Positions 54,129-63,849 of a stretch of 64,000 nucleotides of DNA are shown one piece after another. The translations under genes and the position numbers were made by a program. The first letter of the stretch is position 1; each line of letters opens with the position of its first letter. The stretch comes from Campylobacterales bacterium (GTDB lineage Bacteria > Campylobacterota > Campylobacteria > Campylobacterales > Sulfurimonadaceae). The stretch spans positions 1 through 64,000 of the forward strand of contig JAFGVE010000032.1 of NCBI GenBank assembly GCA_016938175.1, written 5' to 3'. The notes beneath the pieces are model-generated. The model saw only the letters and a list, made by a program, of their open reading frames with translations. It was not told the origin of the DNA and did no database searches.

Positions 54129-55778
54129 TTACGCCCCTGCCTTAGAAATTTGTGAAATAACACCTTGTATTGTATCAGCTGCAATATGTAAAGCTTCGCT
54201 ATCTTGTGAATGCATAAGTGTTGCAAGCTCATCAGAAAAACCTGTAACTCTCATATTTTCACTCATTCCTTCAAGTTTTAAAGCCTCATGCTTACAGCTA
54301 TCAAAATCACCTGTATCAATAGCAGACTTTATCTCTGAAAGAAGAGTGTTACTCTCATGAATATAATCTTCAAATAGTTCATTAAAAGTATCTATGTCTA
54401 TACCGATATCAGCTGCACTTGCTTCTTTAGAGTATATAGGTGCTGATAAGTCTTCAAATTCAGGAGCTTCGTCAATATCTAAAGCAATTTCATCTTCTAC
54501 ACTAATATCCGTATCTATATCAAGTAAATCAAGATCATCCATATCTACAGCAATTTCATCATCAAGTGTTGTTGTATCTACATCTTCTGCAACAAAATCG
54601 TCGTCTGCTAACTCTGGCATATCTATTTTTTGTGGTACTTGAGAATCTTCTACATCTAAAAGGTCACTATATAAATCCTCTTCGTCACTCTCATTAGCTG
54701 GCTCAGGTTTTTCTTGAATCTCTTCAACTGGCTCTACTATTGGAACCTCAGGCTCACTTTTCGGAACTACTACAGGTTCTTCTCCCGCAAGCTTTGCTAT
54801 GATTTTATAAAATATATTAAGATTTTTTTCAATAATATTCACATCATCTGAAGTATTTACAACAGCAAGCACCTCAAATGCATCTTCAATTCTTAAGTTG
54901 GCTGCTACACCTTTTAGTTTATGTGAAAGGATTTTTACTTGATCTAGTTCAGATGAATCAAGTGCTCCATAAATATCATCTTTAAACTCTTTTGCCTGTG
55001 CAATAAAATCTTGAATAAACTCTTCAATTAAATCAAGAGGAAGCCCAAGTTCATCTGACGCAACCTGCGGGTCATACACATAACCATTATCGAATGTCTC
55101 ATCTGCAGTTTCTGAAGTTGTCTGCATTGTACTCACTGGTACTTCTACTTCTTCATCGAGTGTTAAATCTCCAACGTCTAACATATCATCAAGACTATCT
55201 TCAACAGATAACTTTTCTGAAACATCAGATGTCTCTTCTTCCAGCATCACTTCATCAAGACTCTCTTCAGCATCAAAATCCACTTCTAATGGTGCTTCAT
55301 ACGGGTCTATAGTCACTGTAGAGATTTCAGGTTCACTCTCCTCTGGAATATCAAACGTGTCTATAACAGGTGCAGTAACTGCGGCAGGAATATCTTTAAT
55401 AACAGGACGAGCAACAATATCTGCAGAAACATCATCCGTTTCACTTTTTGTTAACTCTCTTAAATTATTCAAATATACGATGTAACCATTAGCAGAAGTA
55501 TTGTCTGTTAAAAATACCTTCTCAATTGTAACTTTAGCTCTAAAGTTTTTGTTATTTACGTTTATGATGACCTTTGATTCTTCTGTAGAGTCTGCACAAG
55601 TAATAAAATCAATCCAATGTACGTGTTTAAAGTTATGAATAAAACCAGGTGTTTTAACGAAAAGATCTGCAAAATCACTCACTTCTGAACGTAGACCTGA
55701 AAGGTTGCTAAAGCCTAATGTTTTTAAATCTTTTTCATCAATCCCTATAAACTCTTTTTTTGCATTATATAGTAACAT
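54129..55778 (-). CDS. PAS-like and double-Hpt phosphotransfer protein
   Basis: A 549-residue protein. The first ~110 residues are PAS-like (LLYNAKKEFIGIDEKDLKTLGF). A first Hpt domain is intact with His286 in ILSHKLKGVAANL. A second, C-terminal Hpt-like domain (about 470-549) has ALKLEGMSENMRV, with Leu500 in the place of the phosphorylatable His. Long acidic low-complexity linkers join them. It abuts the hybrid kinase gene (three bases) and probably relays phosphate between its receivers and the stand-alone receiver. Confidence 0.75.
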   Translation of the reverse strand: MLLYNAKKEFIGIDEKDLKTLGFSNLSGLRSEVSDFADLFVKTPGFIHNFKHVHWIDFITCADSTEESKVIINVNNKNFRAKVTIEKVFLTDNTSANGYIVYLNNLRELTKSETDDVSADIVARPVIKDIPAAVTAPVIDTFDIPEESEPEISTVTIDPYEAPLEVDFDAEESLDEVMLEEETSDVSEKLSVEDSLDDMLDVGDLTLDEEVEVPVSTMQTTSETADETFDNGYVYDPQVASDELGLPLDLIEEFIQDFIAQAKEFKDDIYGALDSSELDQVKILSHKLKGVAANLRIEDAFEVLAVVNTSDDVNIIEKNLNIFYKIIAKLAGEEPVVVPKSEPEVPIVEPVEEIQEKPEPANESDEEDLYSDLLDVEDSQVPQKIDMPELADDDFVAEDVDTTTLDDEIAVDMDDLDLLDIDTDISVEDEIALDIDEAPEFEDLSAPIYSKEASAADIGIDIDTFNELFEDYIHESNTLLSEIKSAIDTGDFDSCKHEALKLEGMSENMRVTGFSDELATLMHSQDSEALHIAADTIQGVISQISKAGA

Positions 55779-55787
55779 TAGTGCCCC

Positions 55788-56207
55788 TTACTCTTTGTCT
55801 TGCATCATTTTTTTATAAAGTTCGTCATTCTCTTGTATATCTTTTCGAGAAGCTATTTTACGAGCGGCAATGTAACCAGTAATTTCTCCACTCTCATCAT
55901 CAGATTTTATAGGAAGAATTTCTGTTTCAACCCAATAGAAACGACCATCTTTTCGAAGGTTTTTAACAAGCCCATTCCAAGCTTGTCCACCCTTTATTGT
56001 CTCCCACATCTTGGAGAATACGCCACTCGGCATTTCTGGGTGTCGAACAATACTATGCGGCTGACCAATTAATTCATCAACTTTATAGCCAGATACCTCA
56101 CAGAATTTTCGATTTGCATATGTAATTACACCGTTAGCATCAGTTTGACTAACAATTACACCGTCACTAAATATGTACTCTTCATCTACTGGAATCACGT
56201 CATTCAT
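55788..56207 (-). CDS. PAS-domain protein, Aer-like
   Basis: A 139-residue single PAS domain: DGVIVSQTDANGVITYANRKFCEVSGYKVDELIGQPHSIVRHPEMPSGVFSKMW, which has the Aer-type FAD-binding PHSIVRHPDMP segment, followed by WNGLVKNLRKDGRFYWVETEILPI. It probably binds FAD and senses redox state or oxygen. It is the first gene of the four-gene phosphorelay run and may feed it a redox input. Confidence 0.9.
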   Translation of the reverse strand: MNDVIPVDEEYIFSDGVIVSQTDANGVITYANRKFCEVSGYKVDELIGQPHSIVRHPEMPSGVFSKMWETIKGGQAWNGLVKNLRKDGRFYWVETEILPIKSDDESGEITGYIAARKIASRKDIQENDELYKKMMQDKE

Positions 56208-56273
56208 TCAAAAACCTTATATTTATCTAAGTATAATTGTCACAAATATATCATAATCAAATGAAAATAAAAC

Positions 56274-58073
56274 TTATTTGTAAATTTTTTTAATTGTTTT
56301 AGCATCTTTTAGATTTAAAACGCTTGATATATCCTCAATACTGAGCTTTTTCAACTCTTCAAATGTGCCATAGTGTGCGAGTAGTTTTTTAATCTTGGCA
56401 AGAGATATCCCTTTTTGTTCTAAAAGTAAACTCTCTTGATCACGTTTGAGCTTTGTTTTTTTATGAAAATTTATTGCACTTCGATGTGCTTCATCTCTTA
56501 AATTTTGTACCCACTGCAATCGCTTGTCACTCTCTTGTAAACGAAAAACATCATCTTTAGTATAAATAATATCTTTAGCTTTTCCTTTAGCCCGATGTGC
56601 TTTTGCATCTATCTTCTCTTTAGATATAGCAATAACTTCCAAGAAAACTCCACTTGACTCCAATATTTCAAGAGCCAATTTCAAGAGTGTAGCACCCCCA
56701 TCCAAAATCCATAAATCAGGAGGAGAGTTCTTTGTAAAACTATTGACTCTTCGTGAGAGTGTCTCTCGCATCTGTGCATATTCATCTTTACCTTCAAGAT
56801 GATATGTTCTGTAAGAGCTTTTGTCAAACTTCCCCTCATTCCAAACAATCATAGCTCCAACTGTTGCTTCTCCCGCCATATGTGAGTTATCAAATACTTC
56901 AACCCTTTTAGGCAATACCTCTAAAGAACAGAGCTTCTGTATCTCTTGTAAAAGTGGAAAAGAGTTTTTCGCATCATTTTTCAAAAGTTCATGTGCATTC
57001 AAATTAGCCAACTCTATAAGTTTCTTTCTCTCACCCCTTTTTGGCGACGAAATATGTGCTTTTTTTTCAAATAGTTGTGTTAAATGTGATGCAATAAGGT
57101 CTATATCTTCAAATTCATGAGCAACCAAAATTGGCGCCACAATTGGAGGCTTCTCGTCTTTATAATAATCCACAAGTGTTCTAGAGTAAGCTTCATTAAG
57201 ATCAAACTCATCTTCTATATTGATATAATCGTGTGAAGAGGAGACAATTTTTCCAAAACGCATAAAAATTCTCACTACAACCGCTCGCTTACTAGCTGCT
57301 ACAATTGTAAAAATATCATATATAGCGTCACTTGCAAAATCTATATCACTTTGAATTTGAGAACGTCCAATCTTTTCCATCGCGTCTCGCATTTCAGCTG
57401 CTTCCTCAAAACGTAACTCTTCAGCATAAAACTCCATCTTATCTTGTAATCTTTTTAAAAGCAGACTCTTGTTTTTAATAAGTGACACTGCCAAAGAGAC
57501 TTCTTCTTGATAAAGCTCTTTTGATACGGGAAGTTCACAAGGTCCAAGGCATTTATCAATCTGATAATATAAACAGAGCTTTTTTCCACCTAAACACGAT
57601 TTTTTTTGTACGAGTTTACAGATATCGTAGAGTGCATTCAAGATATTGCGCGCACCAACGGAGTATGGACCATAATAATCAATATGATTACTTTTAATTA
57701 CTCTTCGTGTTATATCAAAACGTGGGTATGCAACAGAGTTATCTATGTATATATATGGATAGGTTTTATCATCTCTTAGAAGTATGTTGTACTTTGGATT
57801 GAGCTGCTTGATAAGTGAGTTTTCTAAGATGAGTGCATCATGTTCAGAATTCACCACTATATAATTAAGTGATTCTGTCTGTTCGAGCATCTTGACAATT
57901 CTTATTGATAATTTGTAATTTGGAGCTAATGAAGGTGTAAAACTCCAATAACTTTTCACTCTATTTGCAAGATTTTTCGCTTTTCCTATATATAACAATC
58001 TACCAGATTTATCAAAATACTGGTAAATGCCAGGAGAAGTCGGTAGTTGCTGGATGGTGTTTAATAGTTGCAC
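56274..58073 (-). CDS. uvrC: Excinuclease ABC subunit C
   Basis: A 599-residue UvrC. GIY-YIG nuclease at the N-terminus ([31 protein letters not shown]), a UvrB-interacting UVR motif (about 200-235), an RNase H-like C-terminal nuclease ([21 protein letters not shown] and [12 protein letters not shown] with catalytic Asp residues) and a short helix-hairpin-helix tail ([25 protein letters not shown]). It incises damaged DNA in nucleotide excision repair. Its start overlaps the DUF721 gene by 13 bases. Confidence 0.95.
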   Translation of the reverse strand: MQLLNTIQQLPTSPGIYQYFDKSGRLLYIGKAKNLANRVKSYWSFTPSLAPNYKLSIRIVKMLEQTESLNYIVVNSEHDALILENSLIKQLNPKYNILLRDDKTYPYIYIDNSVAYPRFDITRRVIKSNHIDYYGPYSVGARNILNALYDICKLVQKKSCLGGKKLCLYYQIDKCLGPCELPVSKELYQEEVSLAVSLIKNKSLLLKRLQDKMEFYAEELRFEEAAEMRDAMEKIGRSQIQSDIDFASDAIYDIFTIVAASKRAVVVRIFMRFGKIVSSSHDYINIEDEFDLNEAYSRTLVDYYKDEKPPIVAPILVAHEFEDIDLIASHLTQLFEKKAHISSPKRGERKKLIELANLNAHELLKNDAKNSFPLLQEIQKLCSLEVLPKRVEVFDNSHMAGEATVGAMIVWNEGKFDKSSYRTYHLEGKDEYAQMRETLSRRVNSFTKNSPPDLWILDGGATLLKLALEILESSGVFLEVIAISKEKIDAKAHRAKGKAKDIIYTKDDVFRLQESDKRLQWVQNLRDEAHRSAINFHKKTKLKRDQESLLLEQKGISLAKIKKLLAHYGTFEELKKLSIEDISSVLNLKDAKTIKKIYK

Positions 58074-58531
58074 TGTTTTTCTTTAATAATAGTTTGTATC
58101 TCTTCAGCAAGTTTCTGTAGCTTTTCGTCTTGCATTTCAATTTTAAGCCCACCACTTGCACGTTCATAATAAGAGAGCTTATGAGCCGTGGTTGTATAGG
58201 GTTGAAATTGATGCTGTGGTCTATGGTCTACCTTGACAATCACATCTTCAATTTGCTCATCTATACACTCAAGAAGCATTTCATTTTTTTGAATCATGTT
58301 ACCATTTAAAATCATTTTAATAGTATTTATAATATTATCTTTGTCATATTTATTAAGCGTAGACGATATAACAAAGTGTAATTTTGCGTCTCTTATATAC
58401 CCGTATTTAATGCTTTTTTGGATACTTGGTAACATAACAGATTTTAGTTTTTGCACACACTTATGTTGTAAAATTTTCTTATATTGAGGTTTATATTGGA
58501 TAGATTCAAGAATTTGGGTGGCATTTTTCAT
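58061..58531 (-). CDS. DUF721/DciA-like protein
   Basis: A 156-residue DUF721 protein: [25 protein letters not shown] is the KH-like DciA core. DciA proteins load the replicative helicase in bacteria lacking DnaC. Here the C-terminal region ([32 protein letters not shown]) is helical. It overlaps uvrC by 13 bases and its start overlaps the divergent lipoprotein gene head to head. Confidence 0.7.
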   Translation of the reverse strand: MKNATQILESIQYKPQYKKILQHKCVQKLKSVMLPSIQKSIKYGYIRDAKLHFVISSTLNKYDKDNIINTIKMILNGNMIQKNEMLLECIDEQIEDVIVKVDHRPQHQFQPYTTTAHKLSYYERASGGLKIEMQDEKLQKLAEEIQTIIKEKQCNY

Positions 58532-58702
58532 GCTTTAATTATAGCAATCTTTTTGTTAAGCCTAAATGCTTGCGGATATAAAGCACCTCCCTACTACATA
58601 GAAGATACGCCTGTAGCTGATGAAAATGTAGAGTTTATTCTACAAGACAACTCAGAGCAAAATAAATTACAAAACGATCACAACACAAGTAGTACAGACT
58701 AA
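58484..58702 (+). CDS. Small LptM-like lipoprotein
   Basis: A 72-residue lipoprotein. An LSLNAC lipobox (Cys31) is followed at once by GYKAPPYY, the LptM/YifL signature (CGxKxPLYxP), known to help disulfide maturation of the LptD outer-membrane translocon. The start is uncertain: ATG at 58484 overlaps the divergent DUF721 gene by 48 bases, and a TTG at 58514 gives a shorter, more usual signal. The stop is directly followed by nadB. Confidence 0.7.
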   Translation: MRFILDRFKNLGGIFHALIIAIFLLSLNACGYKAPPYYIEDTPVADENVEFILQDNSEQNKLQNDHNTSSTD

Positions 58703-60151
58703 ATGATAAAATATGACGTTATAATTATTGGTGCAGGAGTTGCCGGACTCTATGCAGCCATGAAACTTCCTAAAGAAAAAAAAGTTCTTATGATTAACAA
58801 GCGTGAGACTTTTAAATGCAACAGCTTTTATGCACAAGGTGGTGTCGCGCTTGCTCGTGATGAAGCTGATATTCCTTTCCATATCCAAGATACACTCAAC
58901 GCAGGTGATGGTCTTTGTTCAAGAGAAGCTGTAGATGTCCTCAGTAACAACTCACGTGCAGTTATTGATGACATTATCGCAAACGGTTTTGAGTTTGACA
59001 AAGATGAAGATGGTAATCTTCTCTATACAAAAGAGGCGGCACACTCTTGTGAAAGAATACTTCATGCAGGTGGAGATGCTACAGGACGCTATCTTCACTA
59101 CTTCTTACTTCAACAAAACGATCATTCATTACTTAGTGATGCACGTGTCGTTGACTTACTCATAGAAAATGGTGTTTGTTACGGTGTGACCGTTCTTGAC
59201 CACAGAGAAAAGCGAAATATATACGCAAAAGACATAATCATTGCCAGTGGAGGACTTGGCTCCCTATTTGCATACCATACAAATGCTCCATGTATTAGTG
59301 CAGATATGCAGGGACTCTGTATTATGAAGGGCATAGAGCTTGAGAACATGGAGATGAACCAGTTTCATCCAACAGTATTTGTCAAAAGTGAGAACGCACA
59401 AAAAATGCTTTTAACTGAGGCACTTCGTGGTGAAGGTGCAACTATAGAAGATGAAAATGGAAGAAGATTTCTCTTTGACTATGATGAACGTGGAGAGCTT
59501 GCTTCGCGCGATATTGTAAGTAAAGCTATTTACGATTACAGTAAAAAAACAGGTTCAAAAGTCTACCTTTCATGTGCAAACTTTGAATACACCTACTTTA
59601 TGCACCGTTTTCCAAATATTTTTCAAAACTTGCAATCTCTTGGATACAATGTACCAAAGCAACGTGTACCAATCTCGCCAGCTTTTCATTATGCAATTGG
59701 AGGAATTAAAAGTGATCTCAATGGTCGTGTTCCAAGTGTCAAAAATCTTTATGCAATTGGAGAAGTAGCTTCAACTAGGGTTCATGGTGCAAATCGACTT
59801 GCTTCTAACTCCCTGTTAGAAGGTCTTGTATTTGCAAAACGTGCAGTCGATACAATTCTCTCAGACTACGAAGAGAAGGACTTCATTCAATTTGATGTGA
59901 ATGAAGAGGTTATGAGTCTCAAAGATGACAAGGCCAAAAAAAATCTACTTCGCGAAATAATGTGGGAAAAAGTCTCTATTGTGAAAACAGAGAAAGGGTT
60001 AAATGAGGCTTTAGAGCAAATTAATGCTCTTTTAAAAGAAAATATAGGTAAACTACTCAAATTCCGTTTACTAACTGCACGAGAGATAGTTCTTGCTTCC
60101 TTAGCGAGAAAAGAGTCTGTTGGTGTACATACAATAATAAAGGAGAGTTAA
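58703..60151 (+). CDS. nadB: L-aspartate oxidase
   Basis: A 482-residue flavoprotein of the succinate dehydrogenase/fumarate reductase family: FAD-binding VIIIGAGVAGLYAAM, CNSFYAQGGVALARDE, QFHPTVFV, and the active-site region GEVASTRVHGANRLASNSLLEGLVFAKRAV. It oxidises aspartate to iminoaspartate in NAD synthesis. It begins directly at the LptM-like stop (no gap) and its stop shares one base with the nhaD start (TAATG). Confidence 0.93.
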   Translation: MIKYDVIIIGAGVAGLYAAMKLPKEKKVLMINKRETFKCNSFYAQGGVALARDEADIPFHIQDTLNAGDGLCSREAVDVLSNNSRAVIDDIIANGFEFDKDEDGNLLYTKEAAHSCERILHAGGDATGRYLHYFLLQQNDHSLLSDARVVDLLIENGVCYGVTVLDHREKRNIYAKDIIIASGGLGSLFAYHTNAPCISADMQGLCIMKGIELENMEMNQFHPTVFVKSENAQKMLLTEALRGEGATIEDENGRRFLFDYDERGELASRDIVSKAIYDYSKKTGSKVYLSCANFEYTYFMHRFPNIFQNLQSLGYNVPKQRVPISPAFHYAIGGIKSDLNGRVPSVKNLYAIGEVASTRVHGANRLASNSLLEGLVFAKRAVDTILSDYEEKDFIQFDVNEEVMSLKDDKAKKNLLREIMWEKVSIVKTEKGLNEALEQINALLKENIGKLLKFRLLTAREIVLASLARKESVGVHTIIKES

Positions 60152-61491
60152 TGGAACACAGTTCGGTAATCCAAGCCGTAGAACATGCGGCAACAGATGT
60201 AAACTTAGCAACAACATGGGTTGGATGGGTAAGTTTAGCAGTTTTTATCATAGCATACTATTTTATTGCTACAGAGGATAAATACGAGGTAAACAAAGCG
60301 AAACCTGCACTATTTGCAGGAACATTTATGTTTATGCTTATTGGTATCTATCATGCTATCAATGGTATGGATCCGACTGCTCTTCATGATGAGCTTGAAA
60401 CACTTATTCTGGAAATTGCAGAGATATTCTTCTTCTTGCTTGTTGCTATGACATTTATTGAAACACTTATTGAACGTGGTGTTTTTGATCTTATGAAATA
60501 CAAACTCGTCTCAAAAGGCTATACGTACAAAAAACTTTTTTGGTTAACTGGTCTTTTAGCATTCTTTATCTCTCCAGTTGCAGACAATCTTACAACAGCA
60601 CTTATTCTATCAACTGTTCTTTTCACAATTGATAAGAAAAATCTCGCATTTTTGGTTCCTGGTGCAATTAACATTGTTGTAGCAGCAAACGCAGGTGGTG
60701 CGTGGTCACCATTTGGAGACATTACTACTCTCATGGCTTGGACAGCAGGTAAGGGTGAATTTTTAGACTTTTTATTCCTCTTCCCAGCTTCTATCCTTGG
60801 TTGGTTAGTAACTGCTTTCTTACTAAGCATGTCAGTTCCAAAAGGACAACCACCATTTGATGCTTCATCTGAGCAGAAACCTGTTGTTGCAGACGGTGGT
60901 ATGGTTGTTGCATATCTCGGTGCAGCAACAATTACTATGGCTGTTCTTGGACACCAATTTTTCCACTTCCCAGCTATGTGGGGTATGATGTTTGGTATGG
61001 CAATTCTGAAACTTTATTCTGTGCAACTTACAAAAGCTGGTAAAAACAGTTTTAATATTTACGTAAATATGCAAAAAGTAGAAAATGACACTCTTCTTTT
61101 CTTCTTCGGTATACTTTCAGCTGTTGGTGCCCTACACTTCTTAGGTTTCTTACACTACATTCACAATCTTTATGAGTCATTTGGACCAACTGTTTCAAAC
61201 ATCGGTGTTGGTTTCCTCTCAGCTATTGTAGACAACGTACCAGTTATGAGTGCAATCTTAAAATCTTCTCCAGAAATGGGACTTGATCAGTGGCTTCTTG
61301 TAACTCTTACAGCAGGTATTGGTGGAAGTCTTATCTCTTTTGGTTCTGCAGCCGGTGTAGGAGTTATGGGTAGACTTCATGGAATCTACACTTTTGGTTC
61401 ACACATGAAACATGCGTGGACTATTCTTATTGGATATATCGTTTCTATAGTAATTTGGTATCTCCAGTTTGAAATTTTAGGTCTCTACTAA
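60151..61491 (+). CDS. nhaD: Sodium/proton antiporter, NhaD type
   Basis: A 446-residue IT-superfamily antiporter with about 12-13 hydrophobic helices. Signature NhaD motifs include SPVADNLTTALILSTVLF, NAGGAWSPFGDITTLMAW and SAIVDNVPVMSAILKSSPEMG, each with acidic or polar residues within the membrane. It exports Na+ (and Li+) in exchange for protons, in keeping with a marine or saline origin. It is translationally coupled to nadB. Confidence 0.93.
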   Translation: MEHSSVIQAVEHAATDVNLATTWVGWVSLAVFIIAYYFIATEDKYEVNKAKPALFAGTFMFMLIGIYHAINGMDPTALHDELETLILEIAEIFFFLLVAMTFIETLIERGVFDLMKYKLVSKGYTYKKLFWLTGLLAFFISPVADNLTTALILSTVLFTIDKKNLAFLVPGAINIVVAANAGGAWSPFGDITTLMAWTAGKGEFLDFLFLFPASILGWLVTAFLLSMSVPKGQPPFDASSEQKPVVADGGMVVAYLGAATITMAVLGHQFFHFPAMWGMMFGMAILKLYSVQLTKAGKNSFNIYVNMQKVENDTLLFFFGILSAVGALHFLGFLHYIHNLYESFGPTVSNIGVGFLSAIVDNVPVMSAILKSSPEMGLDQWLLVTLTAGIGGSLISFGSAAGVGVMGRLHGIYTFGSHMKHAWTILIGYIVSIVIWYLQFEILGLY

Positions 61492-61503
61492 AACTTTCTT
61501 TTA

Positions 61504-61525
61504 AGGTCTCTTCTCCAAGAGACCT
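61504..61525 (+). terminator. Probable terminator after nhaD
   Basis: AGGTCTCT, TCTCCA, AGAGACCT form a perfect 8-bp stem 13 bases after the nhaD stop. The following GTTCCTCATTTTC is only loosely T-rich, so termination may be partial. Confidence 0.55.
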
Positions 61526-61621
61526 GTTCCTCATTTTCAAAACTTTCGTAAATCAAAAATTAATTTTGTTTTTGGTATCCTTTTGTCACTAAATTACTTT
61601 ACCTCTTTTAAAGGCATCAAT

Positions 61622-63160
61622 ATGACAAATGTTAGCATTATTGTTTTAGATTTTGGCTCTCAATACACACAACTTATAGCACGTCGTCTTCGCGAAGATA
61701 AAATTTACTGTGAAATCCTTCCTTACCATACAAGCGTTGAAGATATAAAGGCAAAAAACCCTAAAGGTGTTATTTTAAGTGGTGGACCATCTTCTGTTTA
61801 CAACAAAGATGCCTATGAAGTAGACAAAGGTGTTTATTCTATGGGAATTCCAGTTCTTGGTATCTGTTATGGTATGCAAAGAATTGCCGTAGATTTTGGA
61901 GGTAGCGTTATTCGTTCTTCACACCACGAATATGGTAAAGCTGAACTAAAAATTGAGACAGACTCTCCACTGCTTGCAGATTGTGATGATGGCCGCATTG
62001 TTTGGATGAGTCACTCTGATAAAGTCGATGTTCTTCCGGAAGGATTTACTCCAATCGCTACAAGTGCGAACTCTCCATATGCAGCTATCGCTAATGAAGA
62101 AAAACGTGTATATGCAATGCAATATCACCCTGAAGTACAGCATTCAGAAGAAGGCTACCTGATGTTACGTAACTTTGCAAAAAACATTTGTGGTGTTACA
62201 GAGAAGTGGAAAATGGAGCACTTCTTAAAAGAGCAAATTAAACTTATCCGTGAAAAAGTAGGTACTGGAAAAGTACTTTGTGGTTTAAGCGGTGGTGTTG
62301 ATAGCTCTGTTGTAGCGGCAATGCTTTATGAAGCAATTGGGGATCAACTTATTCCTGTATTTGTAGATAATGGACTCCTAAGAAAAGGCGAAAGAGAACA
62401 AGTTGAAGATATTTTCAAAGTTAACCTCAAAGCACCACTCGTTGTTGCAGATGCTAGAGAAATCTTTTTAAGTCGTCTTGCAGGTATAAGTGATCCTGAG
62501 CAAAAACGTAAAATTATTGGACATACATTTATAGAAGTTTTTGAAGCAGAAGCAAAAAAACATGATGGTATCAAATTTTTAGCACAAGGTACTCTTTACC
62601 CAGACGTTATAGAATCTATTTCTGTAAATGGTCCCTCAGAAGTTATTAAATCACATCACAATGTTGGTGGACTACCTGATTGGATGGACTTTGAACTCAT
62701 AGAACCACTTCGTGAACTCTTTAAAGATGAAGTACGTAAAATAGGTTTAGAGCTTGGTCTTCCAGAGTCTATGATCAACCGTCACCCATTCCCTGGACCA
62801 GGACTTGCGATTCGTATTATGGGTGATGTCAATGTTCCTGATTTAGACCTTCTTCGTGAAGCAGATGTAATCTTGCTCGATGAATTAAAAGCAAGCGGTT
62901 ACTACGCAAAAACGTGGCAAGCATTTGCCGTTTTATTAAACGTAAAATCTGTAGGTGTAATGGGCGATAATAGAACTTATGACAATACTGTTTGTATTCG
63001 TGTTGTTGAAGCTGTTGATGGTATGACTGCAACATTTGCACACCTGCCACACGACCTTTTAGAGAGAATCTCTCGTCGTATTATCAATGAAGTAGATGGC
63101 ATTAACCGTGTCGTTTATGACATCTCATCAAAACCACCTGCAACTATTGAATGGGAGTAA
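61622..63160 (+). CDS. guaA: GMP synthase (glutamine-hydrolysing)
   Basis: 512 residues from the ATG at 61622; an upstream in-frame TTG at 61583 adds a non-homologous extension. The class I glutaminase domain has [15 protein letters not shown], the catalytic Cys in [12 protein letters not shown] and [13 protein letters not shown] (His, Glu). The ATP pyrophosphatase P-loop is [14 protein letters not shown] near 218, and the dimerisation domain ends with the canonical [11 protein letters not shown]. It makes GMP from XMP. Confidence 0.97.
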   Translation: MTNVSIIVLDFGSQYTQLIARRLREDKIYCEILPYHTSVEDIKAKNPKGVILSGGPSSVYNKDAYEVDKGVYSMGIPVLGICYGMQRIAVDFGGSVIRSSHHEYGKAELKIETDSPLLADCDDGRIVWMSHSDKVDVLPEGFTPIATSANSPYAAIANEEKRVYAMQYHPEVQHSEEGYLMLRNFAKNICGVTEKWKMEHFLKEQIKLIREKVGTGKVLCGLSGGVDSSVVAAMLYEAIGDQLIPVFVDNGLLRKGEREQVEDIFKVNLKAPLVVADAREIFLSRLAGISDPEQKRKIIGHTFIEVFEAEAKKHDGIKFLAQGTLYPDVIESISVNGPSEVIKSHHNVGGLPDWMDFELIEPLRELFKDEVRKIGLELGLPESMINRHPFPGPGLAIRIMGDVNVPDLDLLREADVILLDELKASGYYAKTWQAFAVLLNVKSVGVMGDNRTYDNTVCIRVVEAVDGMTATFAHLPHDLLERISRRIINEVDGINRVVYDISSKPPATIEWE

Positions 63161-63173
63161 GCCTCTAGGCTTA
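63158..63173 (+). other. Short hairpin over the guaA stop codon
   Basis: TAAGCC, TCTA, GGCTTA form a 6-bp stem that includes the guaA stop region and ends five bases before the hemD-like ATG, where no Shine-Dalgarno sequence is visible. It may set the coupling between the two genes or be chance. Confidence 0.35.
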
Positions 63174-63178
63174 TTCTT

Positions 63179-63817
63179 ATGAAAGCACCTGCATATCTCT
63201 TTTCTCTTTCAGAACATCCTGATACAATAAATATTCCATCATTAAGTATTAAATTTTTTCAACCAGATATTATATTTGAGAAGTATGATTATCTCATTTT
63301 AACATCTAAACAGGCTGTAGAAGCACTACAGCAATATAATTCAGAACTCTATTCTCATAAAAAAGCACTCTGCATTTCAAAAAAAACGGCAGAAGCATTT
63401 AGAGAAATAGGTGGTACAACCTTAGAAGTTGCAAATGGCTATGGTACGAATCTCTCAGATTCAATTATAAACTATCCAAAAGAGACAAAGTGGCTCTATC
63501 TCAGAGCAACAATAGTAGCTTCAAACTTTTCCGAAATAACACGTCAAAAAGGCTACAGTATAGAAGAAAAAATAGTTTATGAAAGTAGCTGCTCACAAGA
63601 GATACAAAACTGTTTAGTAGAAACAGATGCGACACTTATTTTCACCTCTCCTTCTAGTGTCGAGTGCTTTTTAAAACACCATAAAATACTCCCTTCAAAT
63701 CATGTTGTAGTTATTGGAAGGACAACTGCAAAAGCGCTTCCTTTGGGGACTTTATACAAAATTGCAAAAGAGAATACAATCGACTCCTGTGTGCAAACTT
63801 ATTTAGCAAGTTACTAA
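63179..63817 (+). CDS. hemD: Uroporphyrinogen-III synthase-like protein
   Basis: A 212-residue bilobal HemD-fold protein: LILTSKQAVEALQQYNS, LCISKKTAEAFREIGG in the first lobe and LIFTSPSSVECFLKH, VVVIGRTTAKAL in the second, the family's repeated pattern. It would close the tetrapyrrole ring D in haem synthesis. The family is poorly conserved, so the call rests on pattern and on the guaA neighbour (a hemD-like gene also sits between guaA and purD in Campylobacter, by memory). Confidence 0.72.
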   Translation: MKAPAYLFSLSEHPDTINIPSLSIKFFQPDIIFEKYDYLILTSKQAVEALQQYNSELYSHKKALCISKKTAEAFREIGGTTLEVANGYGTNLSDSIINYPKETKWLYLRATIVASNFSEITRQKGYSIEEKIVYESSCSQEIQNCLVETDATLIFTSPSSVECFLKHHKILPSNHVVVIGRTTAKALPLGTLYKIAKENTIDSCVQTYLASY

Positions 63818-63835
63818 TAGTCAAAAGATTTATTG

Positions 63836-63841
63836 TATAAT
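63836..63841 (+). promoter_or_regulatory. Predicted -10 element for the downstream RNA
   Basis: A perfect TATAAT ahead of the structured non-coding region. A second, TATACT at 63846-63851, is an alternative and would place the start near 63858. Confidence 0.45.
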
Positions 63842-63849
63842 TGTATATA

